64,000 nucleotides of DNA from assembly GCF_002224285.1 (NCBI RefSeq), contig NZ_CP022436.1:2480001-2544000 (forward strand), read 5' to 3'. This document shows, piece after piece, positions 34,458 through 43,552 of the stretch. This DNA is from Arthrobacter sp. YN. GTDB lineage: Bacteria; Actinomycetota; Actinomycetes; Actinomycetales; Micrococcaceae. Every line of letters begins with the position of its first letter. The stretch's first letter is position 1. A model generated the notes under the pieces. That model saw only the letters and a list, made by a program, of their open reading frames with translations. It searched no databases and was not told where the DNA came from. Made by a program: the position numbers and the translations under genes.

Positions 34458-36680
34458 GTGCCAGCTGAGGACAACATTAAGATTCCAGGGGCTCCGTCGA
34501 TTGAGCAGCCCGCCGTAGAAGAGCCCACAGCGGCGCGTGAGCCGTTGCCGCCGAAGCCTGATCAGCAGGGGCCGGAGGCCGTGTCACCCACGGGCAGCCC
34601 CACCGGCGCACCCGCAAACTCACGTGCCCAGTCCGGCCAGTACCTGACAACGGCCCAAGGTCTGAGGCTCGGAGATACAGACCATTCCTTGAAGGCCGGG
34701 CCGCGGGGCCCGATTTTGCTGCAGGACCATCACTTGCGTGAGAAGATCACGCACTTTGATCACGAGAGAATTCCCGAGCGCGTGGTTCACGCCCGAGGAG
34801 CCGGGGCGCATGGAACGTTCCGCTCTTACGGCACGGCTTCGAAAATCACCAAGGCAGGGTTCCTTGCGCCGGATGTAGAAACCCCGGTGTTCGTGAGGTT
34901 TTCCACTGTTCTGGGATCCAGAGGGTCAGCCGACACGGTCCGTGACACCCGTGGCTTCTCCACGAAGTTCTACACGGATGAGGGCACCTACGACCTGGTG
35001 GGGAACAACATTCCTGTTTTCTTCATTCAGGACGGCATCAAGTTCCCGGACATCATCCACGCAGGGAAACCGCATCCTGACAGGGAAATCCCGCAGGCTC
35101 AGAGTGCGCACGACACATTTTGGGATTTTGTTTCGTTGCATACCGAAGCGCAGGCCCACACGATGTGGAATATGTCGGACCGCGGAATTCCCCGTTCCTA
35201 CCGGACCATGGAAGGGTTCGGCGTCCACACATTCCGGTTGGTGGATGCTGCAGGTAAGACCACTTTGGTGAAATTCCACTGGAAGCCGAAGTTGGGTGTT
35301 CACTCATTGGTGTGGGAGGAGGCCCAGATTATTAACGGCATGGATCCCGATTTCCACCGTCGTGATCTGGCCGATGCGATCGAATCAGGTGCGTACCCGG
35401 AGTGGGAGCTTGGCATCCAGACGTTCCCGGACACCGAAGATCAAATGTTCGAAGGTATCGACCTTCTGGATCCCACCAAGTTTATCCCTGAGGAACTGGC
35501 GCCGGTTCAGCCAATCGGACTGATGACGCTGAACGCCAACCCGACCAACTACTTTGCCGAGACCGAGCAGGTGGCCTTCCATCCGGGACACCTCGTCCCG
35601 GGCATCGATGTCACTAATGATCCTCTGCTGCAGGTCCGCCTGTTCTCATACCTGGACACGCAGATTTCGCGGCTCGGTGGACCAAACTTCGCCCAAATTC
35701 CCATCAATCGTCCCCACGCCCCGGTCAACGACATGCTGCGGGACGGGATGCACCAGACTGCCGTGCATGGGGGAGTGGCCCCTTACCATCCGAATTCCCT
35801 TGAGGGTGGTTGCCCCTTCATGGCCGGGCAGGACGTGGGCGCATTCGTGGACGTACCTGAGGAAATCGCGGCAGGAATTAAGGAACGGAGAAACCCGGCG
35901 TCCTTCGATGACCACTTCAGCCAAGCCCGGCTGTTCTTCCGCAGTTTGACGTCGGTAGAGCAGGACCACGTGATTCAGGCCTACACGTTTGAACTTGGCA
36001 AGTGCTATGAAGCGGTGATCCGGGAACGGCAACTCATGGCGCTGGCTAATATTGACGCCGGACTTTGCGCTGCCGTCGCCAAGGGCCTCGGGATGCCGGC
36101 TCCCACGGCCACCGTCGACACGCCGGACGTGGAGCCCAGCCCCGCTGTGTCCCAGATTGGTGGGAAATGGCCTGTTGCTGGTCGCGTCGTGGGCATCATC
36201 GCGGACAGTGAAAGTGACCTGTCGCTGGTGACCGCAGCACGCGAGGCGGTTGACGCGGCAGGCATGGTCCCTCTGGTCATTGCGCCGTCCGGTGGTGTGA
36301 TTGAGCCGGAGCATGGTCCCGCAGTGACTGTCCAAAGGAGCTACCTCACAGCACGCTCGATCGAGTTTGACGCAATTATTGCAGCGGGCGGAGGCAATCC
36401 AGCAGCCGATGCCATTCCGGGCCGCGATGCCAAGGCCGGTGAACCAGGTGCGACCCTTGATCCGCGCGTGGTTCTTATGGTCTCTGAAGCTTTCCGTCAT
36501 GGCAAAGCCATTGGCGCCTGGGGTCCAGGTACCGCAGTTCTGGACGCGGCCGGCGTCCCTCAAGATGCCCCCGGAATCATCAGTGGAGAAGGTCCGGACA
36601 CAGTGATTCCTGTGGTCCGGGAACTGCTCTCTGCACACCGGGCGTGGGAGCGGTTCCCGGCGGCAGGATCAGCTTCGTAG
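34458..36680 (+). CDS. katE: Large-subunit (clade 2) catalase, HPII/KatE type
   Basis: Cytoplasmic heme catalase of about 740 residues that disproportionates hydrogen peroxide. The catalase core has [16 protein letters not shown] (distal His), [28 protein letters not shown] (distal Asn region) and the proximal [13 protein letters not shown] with heme-ligand Tyr. A C-terminal flavodoxin/DJ-1-like domain ([24 protein letters not shown]...) of about 150 residues marks clade 2. I choose GTG 34458, six bases after AGGAG. The frame also opens at TTG 34413, which lacks such a site. Monocistronic, ending at the hairpin 36707-36749. Confidence 0.92.
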   Translation: MPAEDNIKIPGAPSIEQPAVEEPTAAREPLPPKPDQQGPEAVSPTGSPTGAPANSRAQSGQYLTTAQGLRLGDTDHSLKAGPRGPILLQDHHLREKITHFDHERIPERVVHARGAGAHGTFRSYGTASKITKAGFLAPDVETPVFVRFSTVLGSRGSADTVRDTRGFSTKFYTDEGTYDLVGNNIPVFFIQDGIKFPDIIHAGKPHPDREIPQAQSAHDTFWDFVSLHTEAQAHTMWNMSDRGIPRSYRTMEGFGVHTFRLVDAAGKTTLVKFHWKPKLGVHSLVWEEAQIINGMDPDFHRRDLADAIESGAYPEWELGIQTFPDTEDQMFEGIDLLDPTKFIPEELAPVQPIGLMTLNANPTNYFAETEQVAFHPGHLVPGIDVTNDPLLQVRLFSYLDTQISRLGGPNFAQIPINRPHAPVNDMLRDGMHQTAVHGGVAPYHPNSLEGGCPFMAGQDVGAFVDVPEEIAAGIKERRNPASFDDHFSQARLFFRSLTSVEQDHVIQAYTFELGKCYEAVIRERQLMALANIDAGLCAAVAKGLGMPAPTATVDTPDVEPSPAVSQIGGKWPVAGRVVGIIADSESDLSLVTAAREAVDAAGMVPLVIAPSGGVIEPEHGPAVTVQRSYLTARSIEFDAIIAAGGGNPAADAIPGRDAKAGEPGATLDPRVVLMVSEAFRHGKAIGAWGPGTAVLDAAGVPQDAPGIISGEGPDTVIPVVRELLSAHRAWERFPAAGSAS

Positions 36681-36706
36681 CACTTCCTGTGGAAGGCTGT
36701 TAAGTT

Positions 36707-36749
36707 CGACGGCGGTGGGTTGCCTATGCGGGCCAGCCCGCCGCCGTCG
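36707..36749. terminator. Bidirectional hairpin between katE and the dehydrogenase operon
   Basis: CGACGGCGG pairs with CCGCCGTCG over 9 bp, and GGG/CCC inside extends the stem. It sits 27 bp after the katE stop and 6 bp before the stop of the minus-strand operon, so it can end both transcripts. The U tract is poor. Confidence 0.7.
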
Positions 36750-36754
36750 GGTTG

Positions 36755-37345
36755 TCAAGCCGGACGGTGCTTTCGCAGCGTTCTAACGGCGGCTACTGCC
36801 CCCAGTCCCGCCAGTACCCACGGGGCGCCGAGGAGGATGGGGTCGATCCACTGATGGTTCATGTCGGCTCGCCTTTTCCCGAAGCGGGAGCTCGCACCAT
36901 GGTGGGAGAACTCGCTGAGCACGCCGGTTTCGGTCACCGGGTTGTCCGGTCGCATAGTTGCGAACGAGTGCAGGTGGCTCTCCCACGCGTCCACTCTGTC
37001 GGCGGCGATCAGGACCAGCCAGTGGGCTGCGCGGCCCTCGCTGTATTTCCGGTACGCGTATTTCCTCAGCGCACCGGAGATGCCCTTGGGAGGGGTTGAG
37101 GTGCCAAAGACGGGGGTCACGAAAGCGTGTTCAATGGACCGCTCCCTGGGCCACTTCTCCGGCTGGCGTTCGGGAAAGTCCCAGCGCGCACCGGTCTCGA
37201 TACCGGGCTGCTCGCGGGGGTAGGAGGGTCTGTCCGCCGGGTCGAGGTCAACGCCCCATCCCGGAATCCGTGCCCGCAGCTCCTCCGCAGTCTCCTTCAG
37301 CGCGGGGGTGCCGGAGGTGTAAGGCGTTGGTATTTCAACCATCAT
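36755..37345 (-). CDS. Hypothetical protein with C-terminal membrane anchor
   Basis: A 196-residue protein. The soluble part reads IPTPYTSGTPALKETAEELRARIPGWGVDLD and later EHAFVTPVFGTSTPPKGISGALRKYAYRKYSEGRAAHWLVLIAADRVDAWES. A single hydrophobic segment (about 168-186) precedes a basic end. I recall similar proteins encoded beside Zn alcohol dehydrogenases in other bacteria but know no function. ATG 37345 follows AAAGGGACC and lies 8 bp after the second dehydrogenase gene, so it belongs to that operon. Confidence 0.7.
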   Translation of the reverse strand: MMVEIPTPYTSGTPALKETAEELRARIPGWGVDLDPADRPSYPREQPGIETGARWDFPERQPEKWPRERSIEHAFVTPVFGTSTPPKGISGALRKYAYRKYSEGRAAHWLVLIAADRVDAWESHLHSFATMRPDNPVTETGVLSEFSHHGASSRFGKRRADMNHQWIDPILLGAPWVLAGLGAVAAVRTLRKHRPA

Positions 37346-37353
37346 GGTCCCTT

Positions 37354-38502
37354 TCAGGCCGAGGTTGTGACGATGAGGGGCTTGATGCAGTCATCAAGCT
37401 TCGCAGAAAAGATGTGGTAGCCCTCGGCGATGTGCTCCAGAGGGATGCGGTGGGTGACGATGTCGCTGGGTTTGAGGTGCCCGTTCCGGATGTGTTCGAA
37501 CAACCGGGGCCACTGCCTTTTGACCGGGCATTGGTTCATCCGAAGCGTCAGCCCTTTGTTCATCGCGTCGCCGAACTTCACGGCGCTGAAGAGCGGTCCG
37601 TAGGCGCCCACGACTGACACCGTGCCGCCCTTACGGACGGAGTCGATGGCCCAGTTGAGGGCGATGGGGGATCCGCCCTGCAGTTTCAGCTTGCTGCTGG
37701 TCACGTGCTGGAGGAAGTTGCCGTCCGCTTCGGCCCCCACCGCATCGATGACGACGTCGGCGCCCAGATAGTCCGTGGCTTTCTTCAGGTGCACCACAAT
37801 GTCGTCGTACTCCACAAAGTTGTAGGACTCGGCGTGGGCGAACGAGCGGGCCTTTTCCAGTCGGTATTCCAAGTGGTCGATGACGATCACCCGCCCCGCT
37901 CCCATGAGCCAGGCCGACTTCGCCGCGAACAGGCCCACCGGGCCGGCGCCGAACACCACAACGGTGTCGCCTTCGGCAATGTCGCCCAACTGGGCGCCGA
38001 AGTAGCCAGTGGGCAGGGCATCGGTGAGCAGGACCGCGTCCTCCTCGTCCATCCAGTCCGGAATCTTGGCCGGCCCCACATCAGCGAATGGCACGCGCAC
38101 AAACTCAGCCTGGCCGCCGTCGTAACCCCCACAGGTGTGGGAGTAGCCGTAAATGCCGCCCACGGCAGTGGCGTTCGGATTGACGTTGTGGCAGTTGGAG
38201 TACAAGCCGCGGGAGCAGAAGTAGCAGGACCCGCAGTAGATGTTGAACGGAACCATGACCCGGTCCCCGACCTCCAGGTTTCGGACTGAGGAACCCACTT
38301 CGTGGACCACGCCCACAAACTCATGTCCGAAGGTCATCCCGACCCGCGTGTCCGGCATCATGCCGTGATAGAGGTGCAGGTCTGAGCCGCAGATGGCGCC
38401 TAACTTCACTTGCACGATCGCATCATTGGGATGTTCGATCTGCGGTATGTCTTTTTCTTCCACGCGCACCTTATAAGGCCCGCGATACACCATGGATCGC
38501 AT
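37354..38502 (-). CDS. Zn-dependent alcohol dehydrogenase
   Basis: A 382-residue medium-chain dehydrogenase. Catalytic zinc site Cys38 (AICGSDLHLYHG), His60 and Glu61 (GHEFVG); structural zinc Cys90, 93, 96 and 104; cofactor fold VVVFGAGPVGLFAAKSA. It is close in plan to the formaldehyde dehydrogenase encoded upstream but has a shorter insertion, so the substrate is probably another alcohol or aldehyde adduct. ATG 38502 follows GGAAGGGGAA. Middle gene of the operon 39705 to 36755. Confidence 0.88.
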   Translation of the reverse strand: MRSMVYRGPYKVRVEEKDIPQIEHPNDAIVQVKLGAICGSDLHLYHGMMPDTRVGMTFGHEFVGVVHEVGSSVRNLEVGDRVMVPFNIYCGSCYFCSRGLYSNCHNVNPNATAVGGIYGYSHTCGGYDGGQAEFVRVPFADVGPAKIPDWMDEEDAVLLTDALPTGYFGAQLGDIAEGDTVVVFGAGPVGLFAAKSAWLMGAGRVIVIDHLEYRLEKARSFAHAESYNFVEYDDIVVHLKKATDYLGADVVIDAVGAEADGNFLQHVTSSKLKLQGGSPIALNWAIDSVRKGGTVSVVGAYGPLFSAVKFGDAMNKGLTLRMNQCPVKRQWPRLFEHIRNGHLKPSDIVTHRIPLEHIAEGYHIFSAKLDDCIKPLIVTTSA

Positions 38503-38556
38503 CAGTTCCCCTTCCGGGAAGTAGTTCCTTCCGGCATCGGATTAGCCTGTCGGGCT

Positions 38557-39705
38557 CTAGGAGCCGGCCGGGTGGAGGACTACTTTGGTCCAACCGTCGA
38601 CGCGGTCATCGAAGTTCCTGTAGGCCTCCGGGGCCTTGTCCAGTGGCAGTTCGTGGCTGACGAGGAAGGAGGGACTGGCCTTCCCACCAGCAATGAGGTC
38701 GCGAAGGGCCCGGTTGTATTTCTTGACCGGGCACTGACCGGAGCCCATCGTTTGTCCTTTGAACCAGTAGTTTCCGTAGTCGAAGGCGACCTGCCCCTGT
38801 TTGGCTAGTTCGTCCGGGGCTCCAGGATCCTGCGGCAGGAACACGCCTACGACGCCTAGGCCGCCGACGAACCGGACTGAGTCCACCAGGCGGTTCAACG
38901 TCAGGTTTGGCTGTTCGTTTCCGCTCGGGTCGTGGGCCTGGTACCCGACGCACTCGCATCCCCGGTCAGCCCCGAACCCCATGGTTTGGTCTTTGACGAA
39001 CTCGACAGGGTCCACTTTGGAATCGTCCACAGGGATGGCGCCGATCTGTTCCGCAAGCTTCAAGCGGTCACTTTGCCGGTCCACCACCATGACTTTTCCG
39101 GCGCCCTTGATGATTGCCGAGTAGGCTGCCATGAGTCCTACCGGCCCTGCACCGTAGATGACTACAGAGTCCCCAGGGTAGACGCCGGCCATCTCGGTTG
39201 CGTGCCAGCCGGTGGGGAAAATGTCCGCGACCATGACATAGTCGAGTTCTTTCTCCTCGGCGTCCTCGCCGAGGCGCAGGCAGTTGAAGTCTCCGTACGG
39301 TACACGCAGGTACTCGGCCTGTCCGCCTTGGTACGGGCCCATGTCCGCAAACCCGTACGCCGCACCTGCGAGCTTGGGTTCGGGCTGCATGGTCAGGCAG
39401 TAGTTGGTGAAGCCCCGTTCACAGTTCTTACAGAATCCGCACGCGATGTTGAACGGCAGTACCACTCGTTCGCCCACCTGGACCTTGCTCACTGCTGAGC
39501 CGACCTCGATCACTTCACCGAGGTTCTCGTGCCCGAAGGTCCGTCCGGTTTCGAAGCTGGTGCGGCCCTCGTACATGTGCAGATCGGAACCGCAAATATT
39601 CGACGACGTTATTCGCACCAACACGTCGGCGGGGTGCTCAATCTTGGCGTCAGGTACGTCCTCGACGCTGACATGGTTCGGTCCTTTGTAGACTACTGCC
39701 TTCAT
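38557..39705 (-). CDS. Glutathione-independent formaldehyde dehydrogenase
   Basis: A 382-residue Zn dehydrogenase of the dismutating/glutathione-independent formaldehyde dehydrogenase type, oxidising formaldehyde to formate with NAD+. Signatures are the N-terminus MKAVVYKGPNHVSVEDVPDA, Cys38 and His59/Glu60 at the catalytic zinc, and Cys89, 92, 95 and 103 at the structural zinc. The insertion VADIFPTGWHATEMAGV and the C-terminal KGQTMGSGQCPVKKYNR are also typical. ATG 39705 follows AAGAGCGGAA. First gene of a detoxification operon with a second dehydrogenase and a membrane-anchored hypothetical protein. Confidence 0.88.
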   Translation of the reverse strand: MKAVVYKGPNHVSVEDVPDAKIEHPADVLVRITSSNICGSDLHMYEGRTSFETGRTFGHENLGEVIEVGSAVSKVQVGERVVLPFNIACGFCKNCERGFTNYCLTMQPEPKLAGAAYGFADMGPYQGGQAEYLRVPYGDFNCLRLGEDAEEKELDYVMVADIFPTGWHATEMAGVYPGDSVVIYGAGPVGLMAAYSAIIKGAGKVMVVDRQSDRLKLAEQIGAIPVDDSKVDPVEFVKDQTMGFGADRGCECVGYQAHDPSGNEQPNLTLNRLVDSVRFVGGLGVVGVFLPQDPGAPDELAKQGQVAFDYGNYWFKGQTMGSGQCPVKKYNRALRDLIAGGKASPSFLVSHELPLDKAPEAYRNFDDRVDGWTKVVLHPAGS

Positions 39706-40031
39706 TTTTCCGCTCTTTTCTTGTTGCCCAAGCCGATCCGACCAAGTCGATGTAGCTTTCCGTGGGCGCAGGCGCAGAAATGCCGCGGGGCCCTGAACGG
39801 AATGATGGCGCAGCCGTTACCCAGAAACGGGCGTTGATTCAGCGAGGAAATGGGGAATGCAGGTTGAGACCTGAGACTCGCTCAGAAGGGGCCGAAAGGC
39901 CCAACGCTTTCAGACGGCAGCTGTTCGGAACAATCTACCTGCCGGTCCGTTCGCAAAAGAGACAATGAGTGAGCCTTAATACTAAGCACACTTATTAACG
40001 GTGTCGAGGTGTAGCGCCAGAAAAATGAAGG
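39706..40031. promoter_or_regulatory. Upstream region of the formaldehyde dehydrogenase operon
   Basis: These 326 bp separate the histidine kinase stop from the dehydrogenase start, both on the minus strand. Apart from an AT-rich imperfect dyad, TTAATACTAAG...CTTATTAAC at about 39976-39998, which could be an operator or a weak kinase terminator, I see nothing definite. Confidence 0.35.
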
Positions 40032-41654
40032 TCAATTTCTCCGGTTGCCTTGGCAAGGAACGGTGAGAATCACGGTGGTGCCCTTGTCCGGCTGGCTGCT
40101 GAGCTTGATCGTTCCGCCATGGGCTTCGATGATGGCCTTGGTGATGGGGAGTCCCAGGCCGGCACCTTGTATGGCGGTCTCCATGACGTGGTCGGCTCTG
40201 AAGAACTTTGCGAATGCCATGTGCTGCTCTTGCTCTGTCATACCTATTCCCTGATCACGGACGGACAGTGTGAGATCACCGGCGTTTTGTGCGAGTCCGA
40301 TACTCACGCAAGTGTGGTCGGGGGAGAACTTAACTGCGTTGGAGAGGATCTGGTTAAGGGCTTTGCTGAACTGAGCGGGGTCCAGGTATGCCATTACGTC
40401 CGGGTCGGTGTGGATATCGATGTTGATGCCCTTGGCTGCTGCTGCAGGCTGGGCGTTCAGGGCCGTGGCCTGGACAAGTTCGGAGACGTTGATTGGGCTG
40501 CGTCGCAACTCGACATCGTCAGATGCAGCCATAAGCAGGTCATTGACCAGGCTCAGCAGACGTTGTGCGTTCCGTTCAATCACGCTGAAGTATGGGACGC
40601 CGGGTTCATCTCCGAGGAGTTCCAGATAGCCGAGAATGGAGGTCAGCGGTGTCCGCAGTTCGTGGGAGATCGTGGCTACGAATCTGTCCTGGTGCTTTCG
40701 CGCATTCACGAGGGGAGTGACGTCAGTAAAGACCAGAACGGAGCCCTTTAGATGATCCTGATCGTCGTGCAGTGGCCGGGCGGCGACAGACAAGACGCTT
40801 TCCTCCCCGTTTCGGCTGAGTCGGATGAGCTTATTGGTGAAAATGCCGCCCCCGCTTGCGACTTCCGCCGGGCTCTGGCCGTTTTTTGCGGTTTCCGGTC
40901 CAAGGGTGAAGGGGTTCTGGCCGTCCGAGGCGTCTCTGAACGATGAACGGTCCGCGAGTAGGCGTCGGTTGGTGAGGATGTCCGCACCCTTGGTGTCTAC
41001 TGCCCAGACACCGACGTCCACAGTTTCGAGGACTGTTTGCAGCAGTTTTTCATGATCTTGTGTCTCCTTGTGCATGCGCGCCAGTTCACGGTTCGCCTCG
41101 TCCTGAACATTGCGTGACCTGATGAGGCCTTTGGCGACCACATGAGACGTAACGGCCAACCCGGTCATGATGAAGGGGTGCACGGTCATTCGAATCATGT
41201 CGGCGCCTTCGATCTGATGTCCCAGGACGAAGGGCGCACCGACCGTTCCGACAAAGGATGCCAGAACTGCCAAACCCGCCCGGGTCTTGCTGGCACTGGT
41301 GGCAAGCCAGATCACGGGGAATGCCATCAAGAGTCCTACGACGCTAAGGACTGGGCCGCCTACTTCTCTGGTCAATGCCACGGCCAGGCAATCCATGACG
41401 GGTACGAGGACAAAGGTTCCCCAGGGGAGGGACTTCCAAGGAGTGATCATGCAAAACAGAAGGATCAGGGCGTGCAGAAGCAGGATCGCGATAAATGCAG
41501 GAGATTGGAGGAGCGGTGGACTGAACACTGCTGCCAAGCCTGCTATCAAGATGACGATGATTGTCAGCGGGAGCTGGCACAGGATGACAGCCTTGCGTAA
41601 ACCGACTCTGTTGAAGTACGCGGCCAGCGGCAAGAAGACGGAGTTGCTCTCCAT
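40032..41654 (-). CDS. Orphan membrane sensor histidine kinase
   Basis: A 540-residue kinase. Six hydrophobic segments fill residues 22-175, then a PAS-like domain (about 205-320, LLQTVLETVDVGVWAVDTKG). The H-box ATISHELRTPLTSILGYLELL holds the phosphoacceptor His. N-box NQILSNAVKF, G1 DQGIGM and G2 GAGLGLP form the ATPase. No response regulator gene is adjacent, so its partner is elsewhere. ATG 41654 has a weak site (GGGGAAAGG). Signal unknown. The membrane region is a sensor of the MHYT/MASE-like kind rather than a periplasmic domain. Confidence 0.88.
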   Translation of the reverse strand: MESNSVFLPLAAYFNRVGLRKAVILCQLPLTIIVILIAGLAAVFSPPLLQSPAFIAILLLHALILLFCMITPWKSLPWGTFVLVPVMDCLAVALTREVGGPVLSVVGLLMAFPVIWLATSASKTRAGLAVLASFVGTVGAPFVLGHQIEGADMIRMTVHPFIMTGLAVTSHVVAKGLIRSRNVQDEANRELARMHKETQDHEKLLQTVLETVDVGVWAVDTKGADILTNRRLLADRSSFRDASDGQNPFTLGPETAKNGQSPAEVASGGGIFTNKLIRLSRNGEESVLSVAARPLHDDQDHLKGSVLVFTDVTPLVNARKHQDRFVATISHELRTPLTSILGYLELLGDEPGVPYFSVIERNAQRLLSLVNDLLMAASDDVELRRSPINVSELVQATALNAQPAAAAKGINIDIHTDPDVMAYLDPAQFSKALNQILSNAVKFSPDHTCVSIGLAQNAGDLTLSVRDQGIGMTEQEQHMAFAKFFRADHVMETAIQGAGLGLPITKAIIEAHGGTIKLSSQPDKGTTVILTVPCQGNRRN

Positions 41655-42334
41655 TAAGTAAGTAACCTTTCCCCGCTAGATCAGCCGCACCAGAGGCGGC
41701 CTAGGTGCCGTAGTAAACGTCCCGCTCAACCGTCTGGAACAGTCACTTCGTCGTTCCAGTCGAGAGAAACCACGAACAGTTCTGTGGATCTTCACTTTTG
41801 CGCCCGTCGCAGCGGAGTGGGTGGGGGGTGAAGGATGCTCTGGTGCGCAGGGGGCGCGGCCTTGGTCCGGGCGAATCATTCCAGCAAGCTTTCGTCCTCA
41901 GTGCGTCTCGTGACAATTGTTCCGTCGGCGGTTTCTTCGCGAGTTGAGCGCACGATCCGCCCCCGTGGAAAGTAGGAGAATCGCACGCGGGGGCGGAACG
42001 GTCTTCACGCTATCAGAAACACTTCGTAGACTAATAATTCGGGTACTAATTCAGAAAGAAGAGGCGAAGACACGGCGGCCTTCAAGGACTCTAAGGCGGT
42101 AGGTCCCAACTATCGGTGTGGGCTTCATGACGCTCACCTAGCACCTGCGGTTTCGGATGTGACCACTGATCCCTCCCGCCGATGTTGACGGGCCGCCTGT
42201 GCAGTTAGGGAGCGTCTTTACTGCGCAAGGTGAAGCAAGCTAGTGGCGGACACCGCAGCCAACTACTCTCCGCCGACACGCCAACTGCGACCGCGAAAGA
42301 GATGTGACGCTATCAAGCCAGGGCGTCGATGCGG
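41655..42334. other. 680-bp gene-free region
   Basis: It lies upstream of the histidine kinase and downstream of the AraC gene (both minus strand). Short open frames here have no ribosome sites and no recognisable text. The one structure is a perfect 10-bp inverted repeat, TCCGCCCCCG / CGGGGGCGGA at 41956-41965 and 41988-41997, with a 22-nt loop and no U tract. Confidence 0.4.
41956..41997. repeat. GC-rich inverted repeat
   Basis: Perfect 10-bp arms (TCCGCCCCCG and its complement) around 22 nt. It is about 300 bp upstream of the kinase gene and 340 bp downstream of the AraC gene. It could be an operator or an RNA hairpin. Confidence 0.55.
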
Positions 42335-43363
42335 TCAAGTTCCAGGACTGAGCCGCTGCCGCAGTTGCTGCAGTGCCATATGAACGACGGGCTCGGATTT
42401 ATGGATCTCCCTGACATTCATCCCGGTGAACTCTTTGATTGCCCGGCGCATGCTTTGAACGTTGGTGAATCCGCTCCGTGTCGCAATTTCTGAGTAGGTG
42501 ATTCTCTGAGCATCGGCTTGAAGCAGAAGCTCCAACGCTTTCCGGGTTCTCAAGGCGCGGATTCGCTCACCCAAACGGAGTTCTTCGGTCTCAAAAAAGT
42601 AGAACAGGGAGCGACGGGAGAGGTTGAACGTTCCGGCGATCATTGCCACGTCCAGATTTGGGTTGTCGTAACTGCTCTCAAGGTATTTCTTTACCGCCCG
42701 GCTTAGTGCCGGTTTCTGTGTCTCATCGTCGGCCGGCGATTCGAGCAGGGAGCCCACCAGGGTTGCCATGACGGATCGTAGGATCTCACTGGTTCCTGAT
42801 GCCTCACTGTCGATGCCGGGCCGCTTCCAACTCATCAATGCGGGGATCACGAAGGTGCCCACAATGGGGTGGCTTGCAAGGTCAGGCAGGCGAAGAAGGG
42901 AGCGCAGTCCGCCTTCGCTGACATTGAGACTGACGCGGTCCATGTTGAGTTGCTGTGCGTGGAATCCTTCGGGTGCATCGAAACTGCCACCAAGCGAGGT
43001 GTCGATGAATCTCACCGAACCCGTTGGAACCGGCTCGGGGGTGCCATTGAGATCGAGGGTCAGACCCGACGCCTTGCGGAAGTAGGCCAGGCGCAAGTCA
43101 GTGGAGTCGGGATTCGGCGCCCAAAAGCCCAGCGCGGGGGTGTTGTGCATCTCTATGAGGCTGAAGCCCGGTCCGGCAAGATTAATAGCTGAGGGACTGA
43201 CGGACGCAGGACTCTCTCCTTCTGACCGCTCCAGCCTCATTGGTGTTTCGACGGCGTTGCCGTACCAGACCCGCCAATGCTCGAACCTTTGTTCTGGAGT
43301 GAGCCCTTCCGGCACTGCGTAACGTCGCACACGGGCGCTGTTCCCGTCACCAGATTGAGGCAT
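42335..43363 (-). CDS. AraC family transcriptional regulator
   Basis: A 342-residue protein. The N-terminal AraC-binding-like domain (about residues 20-215; LTPEQRFEHWRVWYGNAV, then FRKASGLTLDLNG) resembles FeaR/NphR-type regulators of aromatic or amine catabolism. A C-terminal double helix-turn-helix follows (VAMIAGTFNLSRRSLFYFFE and YSEIATRSGFTNVQSMRRAIKEFTG). ATG 43363 follows AAGGAGG. No catabolic operon is immediately divergent, so the target is unclear. Confidence 0.85.
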   Translation of the reverse strand: MPQSGDGNSARVRRYAVPEGLTPEQRFEHWRVWYGNAVETPMRLERSEGESPASVSPSAINLAGPGFSLIEMHNTPALGFWAPNPDSTDLRLAYFRKASGLTLDLNGTPEPVPTGSVRFIDTSLGGSFDAPEGFHAQQLNMDRVSLNVSEGGLRSLLRLPDLASHPIVGTFVIPALMSWKRPGIDSEASGTSEILRSVMATLVGSLLESPADDETQKPALSRAVKKYLESSYDNPNLDVAMIAGTFNLSRRSLFYFFETEELRLGERIRALRTRKALELLLQADAQRITYSEIATRSGFTNVQSMRRAIKEFTGMNVREIHKSEPVVHMALQQLRQRLSPGT

Positions 43364-43552
43364 GCCGTCCTCCTTTACCAGCTGAGCATCATGGCAGTCT
43401 TGCGAGCTGGCACGGCGGCTTAGGGAAGCGCTTGCGGTGACTCGTCAGACCGACCGAAAATGAGGTCCGCTGGTAGGTCTATTTTACCTCCGGATGCACC
43501 TTCGGCTGGTGCGTTGATGTGTATATGTTTTTCACAGAGGTGCGTCTTGCAA

